This document shows, in pieces, positions 1 through 8,156 of a stretch of 64,000 bases of DNA. This DNA comes from Paenibacillus sp. JQZ6Y-1 (lineage in GTDB: Bacteria > Bacillota > Bacilli > Paenibacillales > Paenibacillaceae). Position 1 is the stretch's first letter, and each line of letters starts with the position of its first letter. The notes under the pieces were generated by a model. It was given only the letters and a program-made list of their open reading frames with translations, did not search any database and was not told the DNA's origin. Both the position numbers and the translations under genes were made by a program. The DNA lies in contig NZ_JBFDUZ010000001.1 in assembly GCF_040719145.1 (NCBI RefSeq), positions 868,001 through 932,000 of the forward strand, read 5' to 3'.

Positions 1-199
1 TTGCTAGCTTCTGCGCACGCGCATGTAATGCAGCGGACGGCTTGGCTGCTTTATTGGTGCTGTTGGAAGTGGACACGGCTGTCTGCTTTGCAGTGGTAGT
101 CCCATTGGTGGACGTGGCTGCATTCGCAGGCGTAACGGTGGTCAGCAATACACCACTGAGTAGGATGGAGCTTATGATGCGTGAAGTGGAACGTTTCAT
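1..199 (-). CDS. Secreted protein, 5' part only
   Basis: The gene runs off the left edge, so only the first 66 codons are visible. It starts at an ATG preceded by an AGGGGA ribosome binding site. The N-terminus is a typical signal peptide: MKRSTSR, a hydrophobic core SSILLSGVLLTTV, and an AxA-type cleavage site near PANAA. A Ser/Thr/Ala-rich stretch follows, as in many secreted Firmicute proteins. The function cannot be judged from what is visible. A similar N-terminal design (signal, AAT-type cleavage region, Ser/Thr-rich linker) occurs in the secreted protein at 51309-52322, but similarity of the mature parts cannot be tested here. Confidence 0.7.
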   Translation of the reverse strand, partial: MKRSTSRIISSILLSGVLLTTVTPANAATSTNGTTTAKQTAVSTSNSTNKAAKPSAALHARAQKLA

Positions 200-334
200 C
201 GGTATTCCCCTTTTCGTCTAAAATAGGATGCTGTCTCTTAAACCCATCCTCAGCATAACGCGAAAAGAGGAAGAGCAGAGGAAGATGGGCTGAAACGACA
301 ATGAGAACCCCTGAACGACACCTTTTTATCGAAG

Positions 335-1627
335 CTACACATCATAAAATGGGAGCACGACCATATGATCCACCTGCCCATTATGCAATTCCATCGTCAT
401 ATGACCACCGTATTTATCACAAATGCGCGAAATATTCGTCAGTCCCAGACCGTGGTATCCGTTCTGCTGCTTGCTGCTGTTCCAGTCTTCAATCTGACGA
501 TCCGTATGATTGGCAATATGGATGTATAACGCCGATTCACTGGAATGAATTTTGATCGATAGATGACGATCCTCTGCCAGACGAACCTGCTTGCTCGCTT
601 CCATCGCATTGTCGAGTAGATTGCCAAGCACGATGCACAGATCATACCGCTCGATATGCAGCTCTGGTGTATGCAATCGCAGCTGGGTCTCGGTACGTAC
701 GCCGTTGGATTTGGCAATACTGAGCGTATTGCTAACTAGCGCATCAATGACCAGATTGCCTGTATTGACGCGGTGGTACGTTTCCTCGACCTTACCCAGC
801 GTAATACGGATATGCTCCAGCGCTGCCTGTGGTTCCTCGCGGCGTACGCATTCTTCGATATAGAGCATATGCTGATTCGTATCGTGAATGATGCGCTTAA
901 TATCCTTGAAGGCATGCACCGTTTTCTCATAGTTGGCATCCTGATAATCCATCTGCCGCTGCAAATCCCGATTTTGCCCAATAAGATGAAATCGCTCCAT
1001 CAGCGTATCGAACAAATAGATGATAAACACATTCAAAAACAACAGTCCCAGCACATACACAATATAATATGCGCCCTGTACAGCATACGTATCCAGCATA
1101 TTGATCTGCCATACTGAAAGCAGAGGTAGGATCAGAAATAATAAATAATACCAGTGCGGCAACGGATAACTTCGTCTTTTTGCGAGTAATCGAATCAGTT
1201 GCACCAATATCAACATACACAGAAAGGTAAACGCAAGCAGCCTGAAGGTATTGGCATAATTACTATGAATCAGTTCGTAGGTGGTATTAAATGAATACTT
1301 GAACCCGCCAAAAAACAATTGCCCGCCCAGTGCATTCACAAGCGACTGCAAGACAAGGAATACAAAGGCAAAGATCAGCAGCGTACCGACAGGCGCACGA
1401 TATGAGGCAGCCAGACACAACGTCATCAGAATCGCGAGCAAAGAAGCGGAGATATACGATAAATTGATCGTATAATACATAAAATAAAACACCAAATAGC
1501 CCACGATATAGAGAGGTTGATACGGTCGGCGATGATCGCGCCCAATCACCACATCAAAATAAAACCGTGTCAGCCATACCGTAGGCAATCCAAATACGAG
1601 AATCAGCAGCAAATAATAGATATACAT
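335..1627 (-). CDS. AgrC-type sensor histidine kinase (GHKL)
   Basis: This is a 430-residue membrane sensor kinase. The first ~210 residues form about six hydrophobic segments. A coiled linker and a DHp-like helix with the probable phospho-accepting His follow, in IIHDTNQHM. A C-terminal GHKL ATPase domain has an N-box (NLLDNAMEAS) and a G-box (GYHGLGLTNI). This architecture is that of AgrC/ComD-family kinases, which usually sense peptides and phosphorylate a LytTR regulator. The gene lies 16 bp downstream of such a regulator on the same strand, so the two are an operon. The signal is not predictable, because no adjacent AgrD-like peptide or AgrB processing gene is visible. Confidence 0.88.
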   Translation of the reverse strand: MYIYYLLLILVFGLPTVWLTRFYFDVVIGRDHRRPYQPLYIVGYLVFYFMYYTINLSYISASLLAILMTLCLAASYRAPVGTLLIFAFVFLVLQSLVNALGGQLFFGGFKYSFNTTYELIHSNYANTFRLLAFTFLCMLILVQLIRLLAKRRSYPLPHWYYLLFLILPLLSVWQINMLDTYAVQGAYYIVYVLGLLFLNVFIIYLFDTLMERFHLIGQNRDLQRQMDYQDANYEKTVHAFKDIKRIIHDTNQHMLYIEECVRREEPQAALEHIRITLGKVEETYHRVNTGNLVIDALVSNTLSIAKSNGVRTETQLRLHTPELHIERYDLCIVLGNLLDNAMEASKQVRLAEDRHLSIKIHSSESALYIHIANHTDRQIEDWNSSKQQNGYHGLGLTNISRICDKYGGHMTMELHNGQVDHMVVLPFYDV

Positions 1628-1643
1628 ACATCACACCCCCACT

Positions 1644-2384
1644 TCAATCCAGTTCCATAATCATAAAACGGGTACACGCATCCTTCACTTCCTTAACTCG
1701 CGAGCGACCAATCGGCAATTGCAAGCCGTTTGACAGAAATACTTCATTTCCAGCGAATTTGCGCGCATGTCGCATATTAATAATCGCCGAGCGATGAATT
1801 TGCAAAAAGTGATGCTCCCGTAGCGAAGCTGCATACGTCGCCAAAATGCCCCGACTTTCATGCACATCGGTCGTCGTAATAAAGCGCAGTCGATTTTTGA
1901 GCGTCAAGCTTTTGACCGCTTCGATGGCGATCAGTTCCTCATGCCGAATGACTACTTCATCATAGCCTGACTTGACGACCAGCCATTTGTGCTCCTGCGC
2001 TTGCCAGTGACGATACAGCGACAGCAGCACCTCATCAAAGCGTTCCTGCTGTACCGGCTTGATCAAATAATGAAATGTCATCACATCAAAGCTATCTACC
2101 ATATATTGCGGATATGCGGTCAGGAAAATAATCTGCTCGTCGCGGTGATTCCATGACCGTAGCTGCCGCGCGGTCTCAATCCCACTTCGCCCCGGCATCT
2201 CCACATCTAGAATCCAAGCATGAAAGGAGGGGAGCTGCTGTTCATAATGCGCCAGCAAAGCATCCCCGCTATGAAACACCGTAATCTCAAATTCAATATC
2301 CGTCCGCACCGACAGCGTAGTCAGCATATGCTGTACATGCTCCCGCTGCTGCTCCGAATCATCGCAAATGGCTATTCGGTACAT
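1644..2384 (-). CDS. LytTR-family response regulator
   Basis: The protein has an N-terminal receiver domain (acidic pair at D8/D9, phospho-acceptor D60 in ILDVEMPG) and a C-terminal LytTR DNA-binding domain (roughly residues 140-245, with the HEELIAIEA and FLQIHRSAIINM blocks). The start MYRIAICDD was chosen because a GGAGGTTCTGACG ribosome binding site precedes it; the open frame extends about 29 codons further upstream without a good site. AgrA/VirR-type regulators of this kind bind paired 9-bp repeats in promoters. The kinase gene follows directly, so this is the output half of the two-component system. Target genes are not evident in the window. Confidence 0.9.
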   Translation of the reverse strand: MYRIAICDDSEQQREHVQHMLTTLSVRTDIEFEITVFHSGDALLAHYEQQLPSFHAWILDVEMPGRSGIETARQLRSWNHRDEQIIFLTAYPQYMVDSFDVMTFHYLIKPVQQERFDEVLLSLYRHWQAQEHKWLVVKSGYDEVVIRHEELIAIEAVKSLTLKNRLRFITTTDVHESRGILATYAASLREHHFLQIHRSAIINMRHARKFAGNEVFLSNGLQLPIGRSRVKEVKDACTRFMIMELD

Positions 2385-2663
2385 CGTCAGAACCTCCGTT
2401 TTATGCGTATAGTAGTAGCTGTACACCCACTGAGTTTGGGTTAGAAATGAAGATAATCGTATTCCGTGCATGATGTGTTTTTAGAGGAAGCTAGAAATCG
2501 TTATCTCGCTACAATCCTTTAAAGAATCGAGCCGTCAATCAAGAATATGAATCGAGATCATGCAAATGACTCTCGTTTAGTGTACCATGCGGATCATGTG
2601 CCATATGGTATCCGCGGCTGAACTGCACAAAAAGACCCTTGAACGTTTTCTCGATAAACATAC

Positions 2664-2700
2664 AAAAAAGACCCGCAATTGCCGGAGCAACTGCGGGTCG
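2664..2700 (-). terminator. Terminator after tRNA-Leu
   Basis: Read on the minus strand this is a 12-bp stem (ACCCGCAGTTGC against GGCAATTGCGGGT) with a short loop, followed by C and six T. It lies 15 bp past the tRNA 3' end and is a classic intrinsic terminator. Confidence 0.85.
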
Positions 2701-2715
2701 TGCGTATAATAGGTA

Positions 2716-2799
<84 letters not shown>

Positions 2800-2879
2800 A
2801 AATACTATGTAACTTCCTGCCTTCGTGATGAGTGTCATGATGTGAGATAGGAAGTGGTGAAAGAATCACCGTAATTAAG

Positions 2880-2908
2880 ATTATACATCGCAGAGAAAAA
2901 GAATGCAA
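2880..2908 (-). promoter_or_regulatory. Promoter for tRNA-Leu
   Basis: On the minus strand TTGCAT and TATAAT are separated by exactly 17 bp, about 80 bp upstream of the tRNA-Leu 5' end. This fits a housekeeping sigma-A promoter. Confidence 0.7.
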
Positions 2909-2930
2909 GCTGTTTTTTGAGGACAGCTTG
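2906..2930 (-). terminator. Probable terminator of the binding-protein gene
   Basis: On the minus strand an 8-bp inverted repeat (CAAGCTGT/ACAGCTTG) lies 64 bp past the stop of the siderophore-binding lipoprotein gene and is followed by CATTCTTTTTC. It overlaps the -35 region of the tRNA-Leu promoter. The T-tract is imperfect, so the call is moderate. Confidence 0.5.
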
Positions 2931-2993
2931 TATAGGAATGAGTGATTCTGGTTTACAATCATGGAATGCCACGATTGTATGATGATGTCGTTA

Positions 2994-3965
2994 TTACTGC
3001 GTTACGAGTTTTTGCATCGTTTCAATCGCATACGTTTTGGCAGGTGGTGTATCGTTGAAGAAGCTTGCATCCACGATATACACATGCTTGTCTTGTACAG
3101 CTTTTAATCCGCTCCATGCTGCGCCGTCTGTTGTCGATGCCATGCGTTTGCTCCATGCTTCCGCTGTATCGTCTTTTACACCACTGGAGATAAATAGATA
3201 ATCGGGATTCATTTGTTGCAGCTGTGCGATTGTGACAGGAGTAGACGCCGCGCTGGTGTCGATGCCGATAGGTGCTTTGAGTGCTAGATCCTGATACAAT
3301 ACTGAACCGACACCTTGCTGTGTGCTACCGTAGATTTGCATAGCGTTATCTTGCATTTGTACTGCGGCGACTGTACTGGAACCAATGACCGGAGCAATTG
3401 CCGATTTGGCAGCATTGGAATCTTTCTGGTACGCATTCATATACTGTCTGGCAGCAGTATCACGATCCAAAAATGTGCTATACATATACAATTCACTGCG
3501 CCAGTCTAGCGTTGGATCGATATACACGGTCGGTGCAATCTTGGTCAGCGCATCATAAGTAGCACGATCATTGCTATCTGTGAAAATCATATCCGGCTTG
3601 GAACCGGATAAAGCGCTCGGATCAAGAGAGCCATCTGCTGTCTCGATCACAGTCAGACTATCCTTTTGCTCCTGCTCGGTGTAAGCGGGGAAGGTGTAAC
3701 TGCCGCCCGCTGGCTTGGCTGCCAGCGATACCTGTGCATCCAGCGCATTCAGATAATCCATCGCAAACTGATCCGTTACCGCAATGCGTTTCGGCGAAAT
3801 CGGCACATTGACCATTTGTCCAAACGAATCGCGAACCGGCATCACCTTAATGCCATTCGGATTGAAAATATCCGCCCGCGTTTCTTTCGGTTGCCCGCAG
3901 GCTGTCAGAAAAACAAGAACCAGTAGCAGCGCAAGCCCTGCTCTGGCGAGAGCTTTGTGTTTCAA
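2994..3965 (-). CDS. Iron-siderophore-type ABC substrate-binding lipoprotein
   Basis: The protein is an FhuD/FepB-class periplasmic-binding-fold lipoprotein. It has a lipobox (LVFLTAC) after a short signal, then a domain beginning FGQMVNVPISPKRIAVTDQFAMDYLNALD, typical of siderophore or heme binding proteins. The chosen start is a TTG at 3965 with AGAGGCGG 8 nt upstream, giving a compact lipoprotein signal (MKHKALARAG...). A longer reading to an ATG at 4043 has no good ribosome binding site and would bury the signal. No permease or ATPase is adjacent, so it would use transport components encoded elsewhere. The ligand is not determinable. Confidence 0.82.
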   Translation of the reverse strand: MKHKALARAGLALLLVLVFLTACGQPKETRADIFNPNGIKVMPVRDSFGQMVNVPISPKRIAVTDQFAMDYLNALDAQVSLAAKPAGGSYTFPAYTEQEQKDSLTVIETADGSLDPSALSGSKPDMIFTDSNDRATYDALTKIAPTVYIDPTLDWRSELYMYSTFLDRDTAARQYMNAYQKDSNAAKSAIAPVIGSSTVAAVQMQDNAMQIYGSTQQGVGSVLYQDLALKAPIGIDTSAASTPVTIAQLQQMNPDYLFISSGVKDDTAEAWSKRMASTTDGAAWSGLKAVQDKHVYIVDASFFNDTPPAKTYAIETMQKLVTQ

Positions 3966-4100
3966 AGTATCCGCCTCTTTTCCCAATATATCGGTATGCC
4001 GGACGATCATCCTGCTTACTCCATTCGCAATAACAGATTGCAAACGAGAAGCAACACGCAGGATGACATTCCGGTTTGTTATAAAAAAATACCCAATATT

Positions 4101-4131
4101 ATTATACCAGTAGTGGCGGAATGGAAGTCAA
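4101..4131 (-). promoter_or_regulatory. Possible promoter of the binding-lipoprotein gene
   Basis: On the minus strand TTGACT and TATAAT are separated by 19 bp, about 135 bp upstream of the TTG start. The spacing is longer than ideal. An AT-rich stretch around the -10 could hold a Fur site, but I see no convincing 7-1-7 match. Confidence 0.4.
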
Positions 4132-4271
4132 CGCAATGACCCAACTGTCACCGGCTTGTCACACAGTCGAGGGGAGGCTGTGAGAAAGTGCAATGATGGA
4201 TACCATTTCATGGATTAGCAGCATTGGCGATAGGGTACGTAAATGATGATTTAGTATGCGAGCGATATACA

Positions 4272-4679
4272 TTATTGCGGTTGTAGCCGAAGCTGTTCTT
4301 CCATGTCTTGCGTACCATCTGACCATTCGACAGACATGGACAAAGGCTCGCTAGGATCGTAGTTATGGCTAAAGTCAATATCGGATACTTCATGGTATGT
4401 ACCGGGTGGTTGAGGAGACGCGCTGTTGTCTGAGGTGACGGTTGTACTGTTCGTTGTACCATTTAAAGTAAAACGAACCGCTCCGACCGCATAGGCGGGA
4501 TCGCCGATATACATAAGCGTCAACCGACTTTCTTTGCTTTTGACGGATGTTGCTTCTAGGCTGGCTTTCCAGTTCTGTGAGGAGCCAACATATTGGACAT
4601 CAGGCAAGGAGGTTTGGTTACAGCCAGTGAGTAGTGTGATCCACAGGAATAATAGTAGGAAAGAGATGCGTATTCTCAT
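4272..4679 (-). CDS. Small hypothetical lipoprotein
   Basis: This is a 135-residue protein with a lipoprotein signal (MRIRISFLLLFLWITLLTGC, Cys at residue 20). The mature part appears to be beta-rich, with alternating short hydrophobic strands such as LTLMYIGDP and AVRFTLNGT. The start at 4679 was preferred over an ATG six codons upstream because AAAGGAGATTTGAAA sits directly before it. I do not recognise a family. It looks like the small 'YbbD/immunoglobulin-like' lipoproteins common in Paenibacillus, but no function is supported. Confidence 0.65.
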   Translation of the reverse strand: MRIRISFLLLFLWITLLTGCNQTSLPDVQYVGSSQNWKASLEATSVKSKESRLTLMYIGDPAYAVGAVRFTLNGTTNSTTVTSDNSASPQPPGTYHEVSDIDFSHNYDPSEPLSMSVEWSDGTQDMEEQLRLQPQ

Positions 4680-4814
4680 TTTCAAATCTCCTTTCATTGA
4701 CTTCGTGAGTGCGATAGGGACTAGCCGACGAATGCAGTAACTGTATCGTATGTTTTATTTGCTTTCTTTTATTATATGTAATAAAGCGTATAAATAGAGT
4801 GTCAAAACGTATGA

Positions 4815-4843
4815 TTGACCGAGTTAGAAGCGTATGATATATT
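4815..4843 (+). promoter_or_regulatory. Promoter for tRNA-Ala
   Basis: TTGACC and TATATT are separated by 17 bp. The -10 lies 36 bp upstream of the tRNA-Ala 5' end, a suitable distance for a short tRNA leader. Confidence 0.6.
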
Positions 4844-4879
4844 ATAGAAGTTGATCAACGAACGAACAATTACATACGA

Positions 4880-4952
4880 GGGGCCTTAGCTCAGCTGGGA
4901 GAGCGCATCGCTGGCAGCGATGAGGTCAGGGGTTCGATCCCCCTAGGCTCCA
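4880..4952 (+). tRNA. tRNA-Ala (GGC)
   Basis: A 73-nt cloverleaf. The acceptor stem GGGGCCT pairs with AGGCTCC (one G-T pair) and has an A discriminator. The anticodon stem is CATCG/CGATG with loop CTGGCAG, giving anticodon GGC. The T-arm GGGGTTCGATCCCC is perfect. CCA is not encoded. An intrinsic terminator follows within 5 bp. The AT-rich caspase operon begins on the other side of that terminator, so this tRNA marks one edge of a probable accessory insertion. Confidence 0.96.
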
Positions 4953-4956
4953 TACC

Positions 4957-4990
4957 AAAAACCAACATTCGGAATGAATGTTGGTTTTTT
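4957..4990. terminator. Bidirectional terminator between tRNA-Ala and caspase gene
   Basis: ACCAACATTC and GAATGTTGGT form a 10-bp stem with a four-base loop, flanked by A5 on the left and T6 on the right. It can therefore end transcription of tRNA-Ala from the left and of the caspase operon, whose stop codon is at 5000, from the right. Confidence 0.85.
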
Positions 4991-4999
4991 ATATGGATT

Positions 5000-6685
5000 T
5001 CAGTACCAATGTAAATCAGCTATTCTTTTAAGCACACCTTGAGAAACTAAAGTAAACCTTTCATAAGAGCCCCTAAATAATCCGGCTTTGATAGGAGGCC
5101 ATTCGTCCTTAAGTGAATTGGCTTCAGTTAATAATTCTTTAAAAGGATTATTCCTACCAGATCTAATCTTCCAAGCAAAACGTCCCATAGGTCCCCAAAA
5201 TTCATCTTCTCCATAAAGATCTGCATGCAATAGGCAAAACATAATTTCAAAGAAATCAAAGTATTTTTCGTAGCTCTTACCTAAGAATAATAAGTCGTCT
5301 AGACTAGGTTGTAAAAACTTGTACATATACTCATTAAAAGCAACGTGATATCGTCCATGTTCTGGAATCAATTTAAATTTTTCTTTTGTTGTATGATTAA
5401 ATTCACGGTTTAATTTTAATACTAATTGTGTGGAAGGATTATAATCGTCTTCTACAGAAACCGTTAGCATTTTTGCTAAATACTCATAGTTCTCATTTGC
5501 AATTGCACTAATACCACAAGAGTAAATAACTATCATAATTGGATAGTACCTTAATGATAATGTCATTGTATTTCCATTTTCCGGGCTAACATTTTCTATT
5601 AATCGCATAATTATTTTGTTTATTGAGTTATAATGTTCTTTTTGTCCCCAATAGGAAATACAACTACCTATAAATCTCAGGTTTAAAATTGTATTTTCAT
5701 AATCATTTAACTTTTGAACTAAATCTTCTGGTGTATTCATATAAGAATAGTTTGGGAAATTTGCTTCAGATAAAGCAGCTAAAGTTTTTCTGAGTTCATG
5801 ATTCACTAAATCGTCTAATTTAATTTTATAGCGTATATCTGTAAGAAATTCTTTAGTTTCTTCTACGACTTCTTCAATTGAGACCGTGCTTATTCCGGGA
5901 ATAGCTGAAGGGATTTCAATTAAATAATCTAAATTTTTTTCCTCCTCTACATCAGAACCACTAAGGGTAGAGAAATTGAATATAAAGTCTCCATCTCCTT
6001 CGATAAATCCAAAATGAGGAGTTTGATCTGAATAATTATCTTGTGAGACTTTTTGATAAACATATGACATAAGTCCATTGGCGGTAATAATTCCATTTTC
6101 CAATGCAGCATTCCCATTTAAGCCTTCTATTAAATGTCCAGTAAAAATAGAGTGATTTGGAAGTGGTCCATTTGAATCATCTACTTGCTCATTTGCTTTA
6201 CCGGAAGTGATGACTTGACGAGCATTTCGCTTAAGCATATCTTTTAAAAATCTATTACTTCCTGGTGATAGTGATCTTTTAATAGCTAAACCGCTATAAC
6301 ATGCATCCATAATATATAGCATATGTTTTGCTCTTATTAGTTCAGCATTCCTCGTTAGTTCATCCCAACGTATCAAGGTCGAAAGATCATTTGCATTTCC
6401 ATTATGAGGTATTAAATATCCGATATCTCCACGTCTACCTTGCAAAGTATATCCATGACCCGCATAGAATATTATTATACGATCATCAACTTGAATATGA
6501 TTTTGTGTAAGCCGTAAAAAAGATTTCATAATATTATCTCTTGTAGCCTCTTCATCTAAAAGTAGGGTTATATTTTCTTCTTGAAATTGATAAACATCTT
6601 TTAAAATTGTATATATACCTTGTGCATCGTTAGAGGCATAATTCAAGTTGTTAGTATGTTCATATCGATTAATCCCAATAATCAA
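5000..6685 (-). CDS. Caspase-fold (peptidase C14) protein with helical C-terminal domain
   Basis: Residues 1-235 form a bacterial metacaspase-type domain. It opens with LIIGINRYEHTNNLNYASNDA, has the catalytic His in YAGHG (about residue 77) and the catalytic Cys in DACYSG (about residue 129), then ITSGKANEQVDD and HSIFTGHLIEGLNG as in other prokaryotic caspases. Residues ~260-561 are helical and not recognised; this may be a sensor or partner-binding part. The usual first strand (SNSFALIIG) lies partly upstream of the TTG at 6685. A GGGGGAG ribosome binding site sits 6 nt before an in-frame ATA codon further upstream, so the true start is uncertain. The gene is last in an AT-rich three-gene operon directly following a three-span membrane protein gene. 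Both catalytic residues are intact, so proteolytic activity is expected; the substrate is unknown. Confidence 0.88.
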   Translation of the reverse strand: MIIGINRYEHTNNLNYASNDAQGIYTILKDVYQFQEENITLLLDEEATRDNIMKSFLRLTQNHIQVDDRIIIFYAGHGYTLQGRRGDIGYLIPHNGNANDLSTLIRWDELTRNAELIRAKHMLYIMDACYSGLAIKRSLSPGSNRFLKDMLKRNARQVITSGKANEQVDDSNGPLPNHSIFTGHLIEGLNGNAALENGIITANGLMSYVYQKVSQDNYSDQTPHFGFIEGDGDFIFNFSTLSGSDVEEEKNLDYLIEIPSAIPGISTVSIEEVVEETKEFLTDIRYKIKLDDLVNHELRKTLAALSEANFPNYSYMNTPEDLVQKLNDYENTILNLRFIGSCISYWGQKEHYNSINKIIMRLIENVSPENGNTMTLSLRYYPIMIVIYSCGISAIANENYEYLAKMLTVSVEDDYNPSTQLVLKLNREFNHTTKEKFKLIPEHGRYHVAFNEYMYKFLQPSLDDLLFLGKSYEKYFDFFEIMFCLLHADLYGEDEFWGPMGRFAWKIRSGRNNPFKELLTEANSLKDEWPPIKAGLFRGSYERFTLVSQGVLKRIADLHWY

Positions 6686-6740
6686 AGCAAAACTATTTGA
6701 ATAAATCGAACGGTATATAACAGATATAAAAATCTCCCCC

Positions 6741-7406
6741 TTAGTATTTTGATTTTAAAATTTTGGAGCCATTTACATACTCTATAGATTTAGCTTCTGC
6801 TAAATTAAGATAAACCAAATCAGACATTAGGGCAGTCCAGTTAGTGTCTTCTCGATTTTTGTATCTTGCTTGTGCAAGTATAATTTCTTTACGTTCATTC
6901 TTCTCTAAATCAAAAGACGCTCGATATATCCATCCAGCATAACTATTATCTTCATAATTTATAATAACGAGGGGAGTTTGTTTTTCTAAAGAATAGATGT
7001 TTATCATTTCATCCCATAAATTCTCATGATGATAATAGTCAAACCCTATACGTTTTATTAATTTATAGAGTCTTCCATTATTTTTAAAAGTAGCTAAAAT
7101 ATATCCTGAAAGCACAGAAGAGATTATCAATCCGATTAAATAAATCAACATAAATATAGTTAAAGAGCTAGACCAAATTGAAGTTTTGAAAAATAAAAGT
7201 AATCTATTAAACCAATTCATGTTTAAGTAAATAAATGCTAAAGTATAAATCATATGAATTATTAAAGAAAAGATTATACTGAGAACAGTAGAATCAAAAG
7301 TAGAGAGTTTTTTAGTTGGAGAAAATTTAGACGCAACTTGCATACTTAAAAAACCTGGTACTAATAAAATTATGATTGTAATAAGCTGGGCGGCTGTAGG
7401 AATCAT
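6741..7406 (-). CDS. Three-span membrane protein (DUF6338-like)
   Basis: A 221-residue protein with hydrophobic segments at about residues 6-26 (LITIIILLVPGFLSM), 42-64 and 78-106, followed by a ~115-residue soluble tail. The opening MIPTAAQLITIIILLVPGF and the later tail resemble the uncharacterised DUF6338 family; that assignment is from memory and not searched. The ATG overlaps the stop of the small upstream gene (ATGA), and its own stop is followed directly by the ribosome binding site of the caspase gene. The three genes are therefore translationally coupled. By analogy with effector operons it could be a membrane effector, or an anchor or target of the caspase, but this is inference. 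Confidence 0.75.
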   Translation of the reverse strand: MIPTAAQLITIIILLVPGFLSMQVASKFSPTKKLSTFDSTVLSIIFSLIIHMIYTLAFIYLNMNWFNRLLLFFKTSIWSSSLTIFMLIYLIGLIISSVLSGYILATFKNNGRLYKLIKRIGFDYYHHENLWDEMINIYSLEKQTPLVIINYEDNSYAGWIYRASFDLEKNERKEIILAQARYKNREDTNWTALMSDLVYLNLAEAKSIEYVNGSKILKSKY

Positions 7407-7570
7407 TTTTCATTATCCGTTGTTTTATTTCGATTATTCTTATCAAGTTCTAATATTTCGTTTAATTTATCTAAATCTTCTTTAGCTGGCTTCTCAAAAC
7501 GGGCTGATCTTTTCTCAAAGTTTATCATTCCATTTTTTGATGTATATTTAGATTCGTCATTTTTTTTCAT
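7403..7570 (-). CDS. Small charged protein, first gene of caspase operon
   Basis: This is a 55-residue, very hydrophilic protein rich in Lys, Asn, Asp and Glu (MKKNDESKYTSKNG...). It has a predicted short helix around PAKEDLDKLNEILELDKN. The start at 7570 follows AGGAGAAAAAACC; a longer frame with 14 more residues lacks a site. Its stop overlaps the next start by ATGA. I recognise no family. Its position and size fit a regulator, inhibitor or adaptor for the following membrane protein and caspase, but nothing in the sequence proves it. Confidence 0.6.
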   Translation of the reverse strand: MKKNDESKYTSKNGMINFEKRSARFEKPAKEDLDKLNEILELDKNNRNKTTDNEK

Positions 7571-7799
7571 GGTTTTTTCTCCTAATTTAGAATTTATTAT
7601 AAGATTATACAAAAATAAATTGAATTAATAAACTATATTGTTTTACTTAATAAAATGATCTAATATTTCTGGTTGATATAGTTATTTTAGTAAACAATCA
7701 ATTCTAAATGGATACATTCTGAAATGAATTATTTACATATCAAAAACCATATAACAATACCGAAAATCTCCATATAAAAAAATGTTACTCCAAAATAAA
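7571..7799. other. AT-rich intergenic region, likely promoter of caspase operon
   Basis: About 230 bp of very AT-rich DNA between the caspase operon start and the beta-glucoside promoter. The promoter of the leftward caspase operon must lie here, but several poor TATAAT-like boxes compete and I cannot choose one. I see no direct repeat of the tRNA-Ala 3' end that would mark an attachment site. Confidence 0.4.
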
Positions 7800-7837
7800 A
7801 GAAAGCGCTTGCCAAACGACTAAATCGGTGGTATTCT
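7800..7837 (+). promoter_or_regulatory. Promoter and cre-like site of the beta-glucoside operon
   Basis: TTGCCA (7809-7814) and TATTCT (7832-7837) are spaced by 17 bp. The stretch 7800-7813 (AGAAAGCGCTTGCC) overlaps the -35 and resembles the CcpA binding consensus TGWAANCGNTNWCA at about 11 of 14 positions. Transcription would start just before the first RAT element. CcpA repression in the presence of glucose is the expected consequence. Confidence 0.65.
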
Positions 7838-7843
7838 AACTTT

Positions 7844-7926
7844 GGGATTGTTACTGAAAAGGCAAAACCCAGTGCATGTACAGCTTGTTTCGAGCTATAT
7901 TACATGTGTTGGGTTTTGCCTTTTTC
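7844..7926 (+). promoter_or_regulatory. RAT antiterminator site with overlapping terminator (first)
   Basis: GGGATTGTTACTG...GGCAAAACC at 7844-7869 matches the ribonucleic antiterminator (RAT) target of LicT/BglG proteins. Its 3' part is also the left arm of a long terminator stem (AAAGGCAAAACCCA against TGGGTTTTGCCTTT, 7858-7923). The two structures are mutually exclusive. When beta-glucosides are present LicT should bind RAT and allow readthrough into licT, giving autoregulation. Confidence 0.9.
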
Positions 7927-8156
7927 AATATCTAGTCCTGGCAGGCTGAGGATTCCACGACCGCCCATTTCACAACGGAAAGAGTGATGTGCAGATACAG
8001 TTACGTGATCTCGTCATACGCTTGTATTGGACGCCAGGAAGATTGCATGACATCAATAAGGACCTTGCTGATCTTCATACTTCAAGCTGTAACTGAATGT
8101 TCGTCCGGCATCTGAGTCCTGATGTACACCTATACGGGATAAGGAGGGCAGCCTGG

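Noticed and set aside
301-555. An 84-codon plus-strand frame
   Set aside because: It mainly overlaps the kinase C-terminus on the other strand and has no ribosome binding site.
4800-8000. Search for an integrase, transposase or attachment-site repeat at the caspase island
   Set aside because: No such gene or repeat of the tRNA 3' end could be found on either strand, so no mobile element is claimed.
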